From the NCBI GenBank assembly GCA_903901045.1, contig CAIUPP010000088.1:1-64000 (forward strand): a stretch of 64,000 bases of DNA, in the 5' to 3' direction. A model generated the notes under the pieces. It made no database searches, was not told the origin of the DNA, and worked only from the letters and a program-made list of their open reading frames with translations. Shown here in pieces: positions 1 to 8,292 of this stretch; positions within the stretch are counted from its first letter, which is position 1; each line of letters opens with the position of its first letter. Source of the stretch: an uncultured Planctomycetota bacterium. GTDB taxonomy: Bacteria > Planctomycetota > Brocadiia > CAIUPP01. A program made the translations under genes and the position numbers.

Positions 1-59
1 CCCCACGACTCGCTTCGCTCGCCGTGGGCTAAAGTCCGACGGCCGCTTCGCGGCCTGAC
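1..59. repeat. Double-hairpin palindromic repeat at window edge
   Basis: Two adjacent hairpins are visible. The outer one pairs CCCACG (2-7) with CGTGGG (23-28). The second pairs GGCCGC (41-46) with GCGGCC (50-55) around a TTC loop. Paired GC-rich hairpins like this are typical of REP-type interspersed repeats. The element may extend left of the window. No gene is visible in 60-277. Confidence 0.5.
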
Positions 60-277
60 GAACGGAACAGGATGATTTCAACAGAGCATTTGCGTAGCTA
101 ACCTTGCGAAAGCGCGTCTTGCCCTATTTAGAATGAGAAGCTTGACAAGAGGAAGGCAACAGAACACACTATCTGTAGTTGGTGAAACCGTATCGAACAA
201 GAGTGGCGCGCGAATCTATGGCAGAGGACTGCCATGAAGAAGTCGTTAGTTGATTTCGACATTGTGGAGCCAATGTA

Positions 278-1330
278 ATGCGCATTCTAGCTTTCCCCCC
301 ATTGACGTTTATGTTCGGAATTATGCTTATTGGATTTTCGACAGCAGCAGGCGACACGAAAGGTATGAACCTCGGCAAGTTCTTTGCTGCCGCGCCGGAG
401 CCTAGAGACAATCCGAGCGCTTGGCGTTGGCCCGACACCGTCGCAAATGAAGCTCGCGCGTTACTGGAGATTACCGCACCCTACCCGCATTTCCCTTCAA
501 GAACAGTTGCTCCGGCAACGTTGACGCCCCCTTTCTCGTATCGAGAAGGGCGGAAAGCAGCGGATGCCATGAGAGGACAGGGAGGCGTCGCGTACATCAA
601 TTGGCAGTTCGGGATCGGCCGCATCCCGGATATTTCTATTGACTTCACATTGCATAAGACCTTACGCCCACCCGGAGATATTTATCTTCAATTGGACGAC
701 GCCCCCATCGGGCGCACTCCACAGTACTTTGGACTGCAATGTAGCTTTGACCACAACGGCAATCCAGTCACAACGTTCATATGGTCTCGGTGGTTGACCA
801 ACGACACAGCCAACGCGTGGGTTGCCCCCGGCGGACACATAACCTCACTGGCGAACGAAGGTCAATATATCTGCATTGGATGTCCTTACAAGTGGGGCCA
901 AGGCACCTATACGGTGCACTTGTTAATGAGGGAGACTGATCAGGTTGGCACTTGGTACGAGATTCGCATTTTCGATCACCAAACATGTTCTTGGACAAAG
1001 GCCGGCAGAATGCGTTTTCCGCCCGTTGATGGAGCCCCACCTCTCCTTGCTGAAGCTGGTGCAAGCTGGCTGGAAATCATAGGCGGAACCAGGAATTCAA
1101 GGGATATTGCCGAGAACCACATCAGCTTCGGCGGAGCTTACACCTGTGGTAGGACAGTAGCGACGCAGAAGATCGCAACGGCCTACAACGACAGAGAGTG
1201 CCCCAACAGCGATGTCTCAATTGACCCGGACGGCAGACGGGTTCACCTTCACTACGGTGGAGATACCAGGCGGCGAACGAAAGCGGGAACTTATCCGTTG
1301 AAAGAGGAACTAGCACCCGCACAGCAATAA
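278..1330 (+). CDS. Secreted protein of unknown function, possibly DUF3472-like
   Basis: 350 aa. The N-terminus (about residues 1-24) has a hydrophobic stretch ending near Ala-Ala, consistent with a Sec signal peptide, so the product is probably periplasmic or extracellular. The body is rich in Trp, Gly and aromatic residues and looks like a beta-sandwich. The segment around YFGLQCSFD and the later CIGCPYKW...YTVHLLMRE vaguely recall DUF3472, but I cannot assign it. Base composition is visibly less GC-rich than the lpx genes next door, which may indicate acquisition. It ends 19 bp from the convergent lpxB stop, with no terminator seen between them. Confidence 0.7.
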   Translation: MRILAFPPLTFMFGIMLIGFSTAAGDTKGMNLGKFFAAAPEPRDNPSAWRWPDTVANEARALLEITAPYPHFPSRTVAPATLTPPFSYREGRKAADAMRGQGGVAYINWQFGIGRIPDISIDFTLHKTLRPPGDIYLQLDDAPIGRTPQYFGLQCSFDHNGNPVTTFIWSRWLTNDTANAWVAPGGHITSLANEGQYICIGCPYKWGQGTYTVHLLMRETDQVGTWYEIRIFDHQTCSWTKAGRMRFPPVDGAPPLLAEAGASWLEIIGGTRNSRDIAENHISFGGAYTCGRTVATQKIATAYNDRECPNSDVSIDPDGRRVHLHYGGDTRRRTKAGTYPLKEELAPAQQ

Positions 1331-1349
1331 GTCCCGTTCCCGCGGCATC

Positions 1350-2489
1350 CTACCCCCGCACCATCTCCAGCACCGCTTCCGCCGCGCGGTCGCAGGAGCC
1401 GGTTGGGCCCAGGGCGACCATGACTTCGTCGAGCGATTGGCGGCATTTGTCCCAGGCGGCCGGGTCGGTGAGGAGCCGATGCGCGGCAGCAGCGACGGGG
1501 CGGGCGTCATCGTCGAATTTCAGAAATTCGGGAGCCGCTTCGCGCCCGGCGATGATGTTGACCAGGCTGATGTGGCTGACCTGGAGCATCCGCGGCGCGA
1601 GATGCCGCGCCCAGGAGCCCGCGCGGTACACCACCACCATCGGCGTGCGGTAGAAAGCCGTTTCCAGCGTCGCGGTGCCGCTGACGATGAGGCAGAGCCG
1701 CGCCCCCTTCATGATCTCCGCCGTCCGCCCCAGGTGCACCTGCGCGGAAAGCCCCTTGGAGCGGAGGATTTGCTCAATCAGACCGAGGTGCTTGGCGTCG
1801 GCCGCGCCGACGTGGAACGTCACGCCCGGCACCTCGCGCTGCAACTCCAGCGCAGCGTCGCAGAGGATGGGGAAGGTGTGGCGCACTTCCTGACGCCGGC
1901 TGCCCGGGAGCAGCCCGACGGGCGTCGCCCCCCCCTCGTGCAGGCTCCTAATGAACGCCTCGTCCACCTCCACGGCGGGCATGTAGTCCAGAACCGGATG
2001 CCCCACGTAGCGGCAGTCGACGCCGATTTCATCGTACAGGCGCTTCTCGAACGGCAGGATGGTCATCATCCGGTCCACGAGCCGTCCGATTCGGTGGATG
2101 CGGTGCGGCAGCCAGGCCCAGACCTGCGGGCTGACGTAGTAGCAGACCGGGCTGTTCACCGCGCGCGCGAACGCCGCCAGGCGCAGGTTGAAGCCGGGGT
2201 TGTCGATGGGGACGAACACGTCGGGCGCTTCGTGGTTGAAGGCGGCAACGCAGCGGCGGAAGATGCCCGCCCAGTCGTTGATCCCCTTGAGCGTGTAGAA
2301 GAATCCCATGCCCGCGTGGGAGACGGTGTCGGCCAGCACACTCACCCCCGCGCGGCGCATGCGGTCGCCCCCCAGCCCGCTCAGGCGCGCCTGCGGGCAG
2401 CGCCGGAGGATCGCCTCGGCCAGCGCTGCGCCGAAACGGTCGCCGGAATGCTCCCCCGCCGCGATGAATATTCTCGGGTATGAGAGCAT
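1350..2489 (-). CDS. lpxB: Lipid-A-disaccharide synthase LpxB
   Basis: 379 aa. LpxB is a GT19 glycosyltransferase that condenses UDP-2,3-diacylglucosamine with lipid X to form the tetraacyl disaccharide of lipid A at the inner membrane. The N-terminal IFIAAGEHSGD matches the family start, and SPQVWAW, LLPGSRRQEV and VSGTATLE are hallmark LpxB motifs in order. The start is placed at the ATG before LSYPRIF. The open frame runs 37 codons further upstream, but that stretch overlaps the preceding gene and is not LpxB-like. It is the last gene of the minus-strand run, 13 bp behind the Gfo/Idh gene. Confidence 0.95.
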   Translation of the reverse strand: MLSYPRIFIAAGEHSGDRFGAALAEAILRRCPQARLSGLGGDRMRRAGVSVLADTVSHAGMGFFYTLKGINDWAGIFRRCVAAFNHEAPDVFVPIDNPGFNLRLAAFARAVNSPVCYYVSPQVWAWLPHRIHRIGRLVDRMMTILPFEKRLYDEIGVDCRYVGHPVLDYMPAVEVDEAFIRSLHEGGATPVGLLPGSRRQEVRHTFPILCDAALELQREVPGVTFHVGAADAKHLGLIEQILRSKGLSAQVHLGRTAEIMKGARLCLIVSGTATLETAFYRTPMVVVYRAGSWARHLAPRMLQVSHISLVNIIAGREAAPEFLKFDDDARPVAAAAHRLLTDPAAWDKCRQSLDEVMVALGPTGSCDRAAEAVLEMVRG

Positions 2490-2502
2490 GGTTTCCCCGA
2501 TG

Positions 2503-3540
2503 TTAGGGTGTTCCGCCGGCGTTGCGGAGTTCGGAGGCGGCAAGGTTCTTGCGCACGTCCTCGGTGACCATCTCCGCCACGCGCACCGCGCGCACGCCAT
2601 CCTCGCCGGGCACTTCCGGCCGCCGGTCCTCGCGCACGCAGGCGACGAACGACGCCAGCTCCGCCTTCAGCGGCTCCTCGTCGCCGATCTTCACGGTCTC
2701 CATGTCCACTAGGTCGCCGTACACGAGTTTGCGCATCTCCAGGAGCACGGCCAGGTTGGAGGCGTCTTTCAGTTTCTCGGCCACCTGCTCGAAGCCGGGC
2801 TTCTTGCGGTAGATGGTGGCCGTTTTGTCCATGGTATCGATGGCCACGTAACAGTCCTTGGCGAAGAAGCGGATGCGCCGCAGCGATTTGAGGCTGATGC
2901 GGCTGGCCGTCAGGTTCGCCACGCAGCCATTCTCGAAGGTCAGCCGCGCGTTGGCGATGTCCTCGTACTGCGAAATCACCGGCACCCCGACCGCTTCCAC
3001 GCGCTTGACCGGCGCGCCGACGAGGCACTGCACGATATCGAGGTCGTGGATCATCAGGTCGAAGACCACCCCCACGTCGGCGCTGCGGAACCGGAAGGGG
3101 CTGAGCCGATGGCATTCGATGAAGAGCGGCTTCAGGTTCTGGTGGATGATCGCCTGGAAGCCGGGGTTGAAGCGCTCGATATGGCCGACCTGGAGTTTCG
3201 CCCCCGTGCGCGCGGCGACGGCCACCAGTTCCTCCGCTTCCTGCACGCGGAAGGTCATCGGCTTTTCCACGAGCACGCTGATTCCGCGTTCGAGGAAGGG
3301 CATCGCCACTTTATGATGGTAGAGCGTCGGCACCACGACGCTCACGGCGTCCACTTTATCCAGCAGGAAATCGGCGGAGGTTGCCGATTGCGTTTTGTAC
3401 TTGCGCGCAACGTCGCGCGCCACCTCCGCATCGGCGTCCACGACCGCCACCAGTTCCGCGCCTTCCATGCCGGCGTAGACGCGGGAATGCTCTTTGCCCA
3501 GATGCCCCACGCCGATGACGCCGACCCTGACCTTCTTCAC
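2503..3540 (-). CDS. Gfo/Idh/MocA-family NAD(P)-dependent oxidoreductase in the lipid A cluster
   Basis: 345 aa. The N-terminal Rossmann dinucleotide-binding motif is GVIGVGHLG (about residues 7-15). The family EKP motif follows in VLVEKPMTF (about 90-98), then the substrate-side D-x3-H in DLMIHDLDIV. It begins by a 4-bp ATGA overlap with lpxA and is followed by lpxB, so translation is coupled to lipid A genes. Gfo/Idh proteins next to lpxA include GnnA, the UDP-GlcNAc 3-dehydrogenase used to make 3-amino lipid A. The GnnB aminotransferase partner is not in this window, so a GnnA role is only a hypothesis. Confidence 0.9.
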   Translation of the reverse strand: MKKVRVGVIGVGHLGKEHSRVYAGMEGAELVAVVDADAEVARDVARKYKTQSATSADFLLDKVDAVSVVVPTLYHHKVAMPFLERGISVLVEKPMTFRVQEAEELVAVAARTGAKLQVGHIERFNPGFQAIIHQNLKPLFIECHRLSPFRFRSADVGVVFDLMIHDLDIVQCLVGAPVKRVEAVGVPVISQYEDIANARLTFENGCVANLTASRISLKSLRRIRFFAKDCYVAIDTMDKTATIYRKKPGFEQVAEKLKDASNLAVLLEMRKLVYGDLVDMETVKIGDEEPLKAELASFVACVREDRRPEVPGEDGVRAVRVAEMVTEDVRKNLAASELRNAGGTP

Positions 3541-4352
3541 GCGTGCGAAGCCTCCTGTCGGGTGAGTTCCAGATGGCGCCCGAGTTTGCCTGACTCGGCG
3601 CGCCGAACGGATTCCAGGACGTTCCGGGCCGCCTGCGTCAGCATCCCCATCTCTTCGAGCTTGGCGGGGATGTCGGCCCGCGCCACTTTGGACGGGCGGT
3701 AGAGGAAACGGAATACGCGCTGGACGGATTCCACGTCATGGTCGGAGAATCCGTTGCGCTTCATTCCGATGATGTTCACCGCGCGCGGTTTGTCATCCCC
3801 CAGGACCATCATGTACGGCGGGACATCGCGCCCGATGCCGGTCAGTCCGCCGATCATGCACATGGAGCCGAGCGTGACGAAGTGGTGTACGCCGACGTTG
3901 CCGCTGAAGATGACGCCATCCTCCACCTTCACGTGTCCCGCCAGCAGGGAGCAGTTGGCCATCACAATCCGGTCGCCCAACTGGCAATCGTGCGCAATGT
4001 GCGCGCAGGCCATGATGAGGTTCTGGTTGCCGACGATGGTGATGCCGCCCCCCTTGATCGTGCCGGTGTTGATGGTGACGCACTCGCGGATGGTGTTGCC
4101 GTCGCCGATGAGCAGGCGCGTGGGCTCGCCGCGATAGGAGAGGTCCTGCGGAGGGGTGCCGACGGACGCGAACGGGAAGAGGCGGTTGTTCCGCCCGATC
4201 TCCGTGCGGCCGGTGATGACGCAGTGGCTCTGGATCACGGTCCCCGCGCCGATGCGCACATCGGGGCCGATGGTGCTGAACGGGCCGACCACCACGTCGT
4301 CGGCCAGTTCCGCCTTGGGGTCCACTCTTGAGGAGGGGTCAATTTGTGGCAT
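3537..4352 (-). CDS. lpxA: Acyl-ACP--UDP-N-acetylglucosamine O-acyltransferase LpxA
   Basis: 271 aa, normal length. It catalyses the first lipid A step, transfer of a 3-hydroxyacyl chain from ACP to UDP-GlcNAc. The protein is a left-handed beta-helix of hexapeptide repeats through residue about 190, followed by an alpha-helical C-terminal tail. The catalytic His lies in HIAHD (H121, matching E. coli His125). The E. coli TIHRGT segment reads TINTGT here, so the residue matching His99 is Asn95; related LpxA proteins also vary there. It follows lpxC by 12 bp; fabZ and lpxD, often found here, are absent. Confidence 0.95.
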   Translation of the reverse strand: MPQIDPSSRVDPKAELADDVVVGPFSTIGPDVRIGAGTVIQSHCVITGRTEIGRNNRLFPFASVGTPPQDLSYRGEPTRLLIGDGNTIRECVTINTGTIKGGGITIVGNQNLIMACAHIAHDCQLGDRIVMANCSLLAGHVKVEDGVIFSGNVGVHHFVTLGSMCMIGGLTGIGRDVPPYMMVLGDDKPRAVNIIGMKRNGFSDHDVESVQRVFRFLYRPSKVARADIPAKLEEMGMLTQAARNVLESVRRAESGKLGRHLELTRQEASHA

Positions 4353-4364
4353 GGAGCTTTCCTC

Positions 4365-5216
4365 TCACGCGCGGGCGGCGTCGCTGATGGCGCGGGCCAG
4401 CCGCACGTTTGTCGCATGGCCGGACTTGTATCCCAGCACGCGCGCGCTCAACGGCCCGCCGGCCAGGTACAGGTCGCCCATCATATCCAATATTTTGTGG
4501 CGCACACATTCGTCCGGCAGGCGCGCCGGAACGGACAGCTTTCCGTCCTCTTCGAGCACCACGGTGTTCTCGGGGGTGGCGCCGCGTCCCAGGCCGCTCT
4601 TGATGAACGCATCCACCTCGGGGCGCAGCACGTACGTGCGCGCCGGGGCGATCTCCCGGATGAACGTGTCGCGGTCAATCTCCAGCGTCAGCGCCTGGCT
4701 CTTGATGAAATGCTTCCCGTAGTCCAGAACGTAGGTGATCGTCAGCCGACCCGGCTGGGGCAGCGCCACGAGGGTGACTTCCTTTTCGGTCACGCCCAGC
4801 GCGCGCTCCGGCGTCAGCCTGCGGCGCGGGGAATCCTGCTCGACGATCCCCGCCTTGACCAGCGGTGAGACGAAGCAGAGGGCCGAGCCATCCCCCACCG
4901 GCATCTCGGCGGCGTCGCTCTCCACGAGGCAGTTGTCGATCCCCAGACCGGCGAGGGCGGCCAGCACGTGCTCGACCATGCGCACCTCCGCCTCGCCCTG
5001 CTTGAGGGCGGTCCAGCGCTGCGCCGGGGGCACATTGGCCACGTTGGCCGCCACGCGCGGGCGGGCGGGCAGGTCCGTGCGCTGAAACACCACGCCGTGC
5101 CCCGCCGGGGCGGGCAGAAAACGGACTCGCACCGGCTGGCCCAGGAAGAGGCCCACGCCGCTGACTTCAACTTGCCCTGCAATCGTACACTGCTTGTCAG
5201 ACACTATCAACCTCAC
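4365..5216 (-). CDS. lpxC: UDP-3-O-acyl-N-acetylglucosamine deacetylase LpxC
   Basis: 283 aa. This zinc amidase makes the committed step of lipid A synthesis in the cytoplasm. Zinc ligands are visible as H83 (in EHVLAAL), H240 and D244 (in RHKILDMMGD). The general-base Glu82 and H267 (in SGHATN) are also present. The start is GTG and overlaps the skp stop codon (GTGA, 5213-5216), pointing to translational coupling with the upstream periplasmic chaperone gene. It is not fused to fabZ, unlike in several other phyla. Confidence 0.95.
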   Translation of the reverse strand: MRLIVSDKQCTIAGQVEVSGVGLFLGQPVRVRFLPAPAGHGVVFQRTDLPARPRVAANVANVPPAQRWTALKQGEAEVRMVEHVLAALAGLGIDNCLVESDAAEMPVGDGSALCFVSPLVKAGIVEQDSPRRRLTPERALGVTEKEVTLVALPQPGRLTITYVLDYGKHFIKSQALTLEIDRDTFIREIAPARTYVLRPEVDAFIKSGLGRGATPENTVVLEEDGKLSVPARLPDECVRHKILDMMGDLYLAGGPLSARVLGYKSGHATNVRLARAISDAARA

Positions 5217-5869
5217 CTTTTCTCGGACGCTGCCGCGGGTTTTTCGGGTTTCTGGGGCTGGGCGCGCTTCTTGGCGTAGGCTTCATTCAGCCGCCGGGCG
5301 ACTTCGGACGTAAGATCATACTCAGGTTTGGCATACAATACAACCCGTTGCGCTATCTGCACGGCCTCTTCTCCGCGGCCCTCGACGGCCGACGCGGGAG
5401 ACTGGTCCTTGAGTATGAAGTCGTAACCCTTCTCGACCCCAAGCGCCGCCGAAACGGCGCTGATGTCGTCGAACAGCTTGTTCATGCGGTCGACAATCGC
5501 CTGCGTCATCTCGTCGTAGCTGCTGGTGCGGAACTTCGTCAGGTCATCCTCCGCGCTCTTGAGTTTCTCCTGAAGCGCGGCGCGTTCCGGCGTGCCCATC
5601 GCGAGTTGCTCGATGGACTTGGAAAGCTTGTTGACTTCATCCATGCGGACGCGCGCCTGCTCGCGCAGCTTGTCCTGGAGGTTCTTCAATTCCTTGTCCA
5701 AGTCGTCGCGGCGCTGATACTGCATCAAGGCCTTGTTGATATCCACGTAGCCGATCTTGAGCGCCTTGGCGGGGGCCGCGTCGGGCGCAGCCGCCGGGGG
5801 CTGGTCCGCGGCGAGAGCCAGGCCGCCGGCAAAGCAGAGGGCGGCGGCGCAGAGAAGCAGGGATTTCAT
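5213..5869 (-). CDS. skp: OmpH/Skp-family periplasmic chaperone
   Basis: About 218 aa. A signal peptide (residues about 1-21, ending ALA-AD) precedes a long charged helical region (about 45-130) expected to form the Skp coiled-coil arms. The IGYVDINKAL motif just after the signal is typical of OmpH/Skp, which binds unfolded outer-membrane proteins and delivers them to BamA. The ATG at 5869 is preferred because AGGAG lies 8 nt upstream; an in-frame TTG two codons earlier is too close to that site. The C-terminal tail is Lys/Pro/Ala-rich. It sits 11 bp behind bamA. Confidence 0.9.
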   Translation of the reverse strand: MKSLLLCAAALCFAGGLALAADQPPAAAPDAAPAKALKIGYVDINKALMQYQRRDDLDKELKNLQDKLREQARVRMDEVNKLSKSIEQLAMGTPERAALQEKLKSAEDDLTKFRTSSYDEMTQAIVDRMNKLFDDISAVSAALGVEKGYDFILKDQSPASAVEGRGEEAVQIAQRVVLYAKPEYDLTSEVARRLNEAYAKKRAQPQKPEKPAAASEKR

Positions 5870-5880
5870 TGGCAATTCTC

Positions 5881-8292
5881 CTAGAAAGTGAAGCCGGTGC
5901 CGATCGTGAAGCTGAACATCTCCGTCTTGTCGGTCGACTTCTTCTCAAACGGGAAGGAGAGGTAGAGGCTGATCGGCACGCCCTGGGCGCTGAGGCCCGG
6001 AATGCGCACGCGGAATCCGAAGCCGGCGGCGGCCCGCAGGTCGCCCAGTTCGGAAACGGAATCGGCGACCGAGCCCGTGTCCACAAAGAGCACGCCGCGC
6101 AGTATTTCGCGCACAATCGGAATTTCATATTCGGTGTTGAGCAGCAGGCGACAGACGCCCCCCACCTGCTTGTCATGGACGGAATCCACCGGCCCGATGC
6201 CGCGGTATTGGAAGCCGCGTATCGATCCCAACCCGCCCGCATACAGCCGGTCGTATATCGGAATCCCGTCCGAACTGGTGCTTTGCATCAGGCTGATCTC
6301 GCCGCCCACGTTGACGGTGTGCTTCTCCTTGTTCTCCTGCGTCCAGACCGTCCACCACTTGCGCGCTTCCAACGTCTCGCGCATGGAGTTCACATCCCCG
6401 CCGAGGACCGTTCCGGCCATCTCGGCATCCATGCCCACCGTATACCCCTTGGTCGTCAGGAACACATTGTCGCGCTTGTCGTACTTGGCCGCGAGCTGCA
6501 GGGAGTTCTCGGTGTGATTGCCCTTGGCATGCTCGGCGTCCGCGGGCGCGTTGTCATCCAAGGCATGGATATCAATCGCCTCCACCTTCGGGGTCAGGCT
6601 GATGCTCAAGTCTTTGAAGAAGGTGCGGCCGATGGAGACCGAGGCCCCCTTGCGACTGTCCTCGTAATATCCATCCCAGAAGAAATCATGCATGTAGAGG
6701 TCGAAGCCGACGAAGTAGGGGCCGTCCCACACGGAGGGGTTCAACCAACTGAGGCGATAGTCGCGGTACATGTCACCCGGAGTGAGCGACAGAGTGAGCT
6801 TCTGCCCGCCGCCGACGAACGCCCGGCCCTTGAAAAGCTGCCGCCAACTGCGCGGGAAGTCCAGCGCGTCGAAGTTGGTGAAGATGAGGCTCAGGTTTCC
6901 TGAAATGCCGGTATCCGAGCTGTAGGAGGCCCCCACGTTGATGCTGCCCACTCCCCCCTCGACGACTTCGACGATGGCGTCCACTTTATCCGGCTGATCG
7001 GTGTCCACCCAGCGGATGCGCACCGGCTGCTCGCCGGCTTCGAGGCTTGTGCTGGCGAAGAGGCCGGTGTTGACCAACTGACGGCGGCTCTCCTCCATCT
7101 CATCCGTGGTGAAGAGGGAGCCGGGGATGAGCGTGATGGCGCGCCGAATGACGTGGTCCTTGGTGACCGGGTTCCCCTTGATGATCACCCGATTGACGTA
7201 GACCTTGGGGCCTTCGGAGACGTTCAGGCGCAGCTCCACCTCCGGCGTGCTCTCGGCAAAGGTGCGTTCCACTTCCACGCGCGCCTTGATGTATCCGAGG
7301 TGGCCGTACAGGTCGCGGATGGCCTGCAAGTCCTTGTCCAACTGCTCCTGCGAGTAAGGGGAGCCTTCTTTCGTCTCCATGGCCGCCAGAAGCTTGGCCA
7401 CGGGGATCACCAGGGTTTTCTCGTCGGGAATCACGTCGGGGGTGATGCCGGAGACGCGCAGCGTGATGCCGCTGACGTGATAAAGCGGGCCAAGCTCCAC
7501 CTGCACCAGCAGGTGCGCGCGTTCCTTCGCTTCGTCGAGCAGCACCTTGTGGCCCACCGTGGCGTCGAGGTATCCCTTGCGCCGGATCAGTTCGCGGACG
7601 CTCAGCAGGTCGGCGCGGAGGAACTGCCAGTCAAAGCGCCCGTGCTCGAACCCCCCTTCCCGGCTGTAGAGCATCGTCTTGCGGAGGTCGTCGTCCGGCA
7701 CCGGGTCGTTCCCCTGGAACTGGACGGACTCCAGCTTCACTTTGGGACCGGCCTGGATGGTGTACGTCACCTTGGCTGTGCCGTCCGTGTCGGTGAGGTC
7801 CTGGCGCACATCGGCAAAGAGGTAGCCGTCATCCTGGTAGTGGTCCCGCAGGAGGCGCAGATCGGTTTTGAGGCTGTAAGGGTTCGCGACGGCGCCCGCT
7901 TTGGCCTGGAGCAGCTCTTCCAGTGTGCTGCGGGACTCCTGGACGTCCCCGGTGAACTCGACTTTCGCGATGCGCGACCGCGCGGTGATGTGGAAGTCGA
8001 GGTCCACCTTCTCCGCTGCGGCGGTCGGCTCGACCTGGACGCTCGAGAACTCCCCCATGGCGTACAGCGTCGCGATGTCGCCCTGGACGGTCACACGGTC
8101 GTAAACGTCCCCTTCGCGGCTGCGCAGCGCGCCGCGGAGGCGCGCCGCATCCATCCCCGGCGGCACTTCCATGATGACCCGGCGGATGACGCGCCCCTCC
8201 AACGACGGTGTCTCGGCCCGCAGGGGCGCGGCCGCCGTCAGTACGATCAGGCACGTCAACAGAATGGCTGGGGAGAAAGCTCGCTGCTTCAT
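5881..8292 (-). CDS. bamA: Outer membrane protein assembly factor BamA
   Basis: 803 aa. A signal peptide (about 1-26, ending LRA-ET) is followed by about five POTRA domains (about 30-430) and a C-terminal 16-strand barrel (about 440-803). The lid-loop motif IRGF (in GSIRGFQYRGIG) replaces the usual VRGF, and the chain ends in Phe, the expected terminal residue. BamA folds and inserts beta-barrel proteins into the outer membrane. Its ATG overlaps the dnaB stop by 4 bp (8289-8292), an unusual coupling of outer-membrane assembly to the replicative helicase. Confidence 0.95.
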   Translation of the reverse strand: MKQRAFSPAILLTCLIVLTAAAPLRAETPSLEGRVIRRVIMEVPPGMDAARLRGALRSREGDVYDRVTVQGDIATLYAMGEFSSVQVEPTAAAEKVDLDFHITARSRIAKVEFTGDVQESRSTLEELLQAKAGAVANPYSLKTDLRLLRDHYQDDGYLFADVRQDLTDTDGTAKVTYTIQAGPKVKLESVQFQGNDPVPDDDLRKTMLYSREGGFEHGRFDWQFLRADLLSVRELIRRKGYLDATVGHKVLLDEAKERAHLLVQVELGPLYHVSGITLRVSGITPDVIPDEKTLVIPVAKLLAAMETKEGSPYSQEQLDKDLQAIRDLYGHLGYIKARVEVERTFAESTPEVELRLNVSEGPKVYVNRVIIKGNPVTKDHVIRRAITLIPGSLFTTDEMEESRRQLVNTGLFASTSLEAGEQPVRIRWVDTDQPDKVDAIVEVVEGGVGSINVGASYSSDTGISGNLSLIFTNFDALDFPRSWRQLFKGRAFVGGGQKLTLSLTPGDMYRDYRLSWLNPSVWDGPYFVGFDLYMHDFFWDGYYEDSRKGASVSIGRTFFKDLSISLTPKVEAIDIHALDDNAPADAEHAKGNHTENSLQLAAKYDKRDNVFLTTKGYTVGMDAEMAGTVLGGDVNSMRETLEARKWWTVWTQENKEKHTVNVGGEISLMQSTSSDGIPIYDRLYAGGLGSIRGFQYRGIGPVDSVHDKQVGGVCRLLLNTEYEIPIVREILRGVLFVDTGSVADSVSELGDLRAAAGFGFRVRIPGLSAQGVPISLYLSFPFEKKSTDKTEMFSFTIGTGFTF

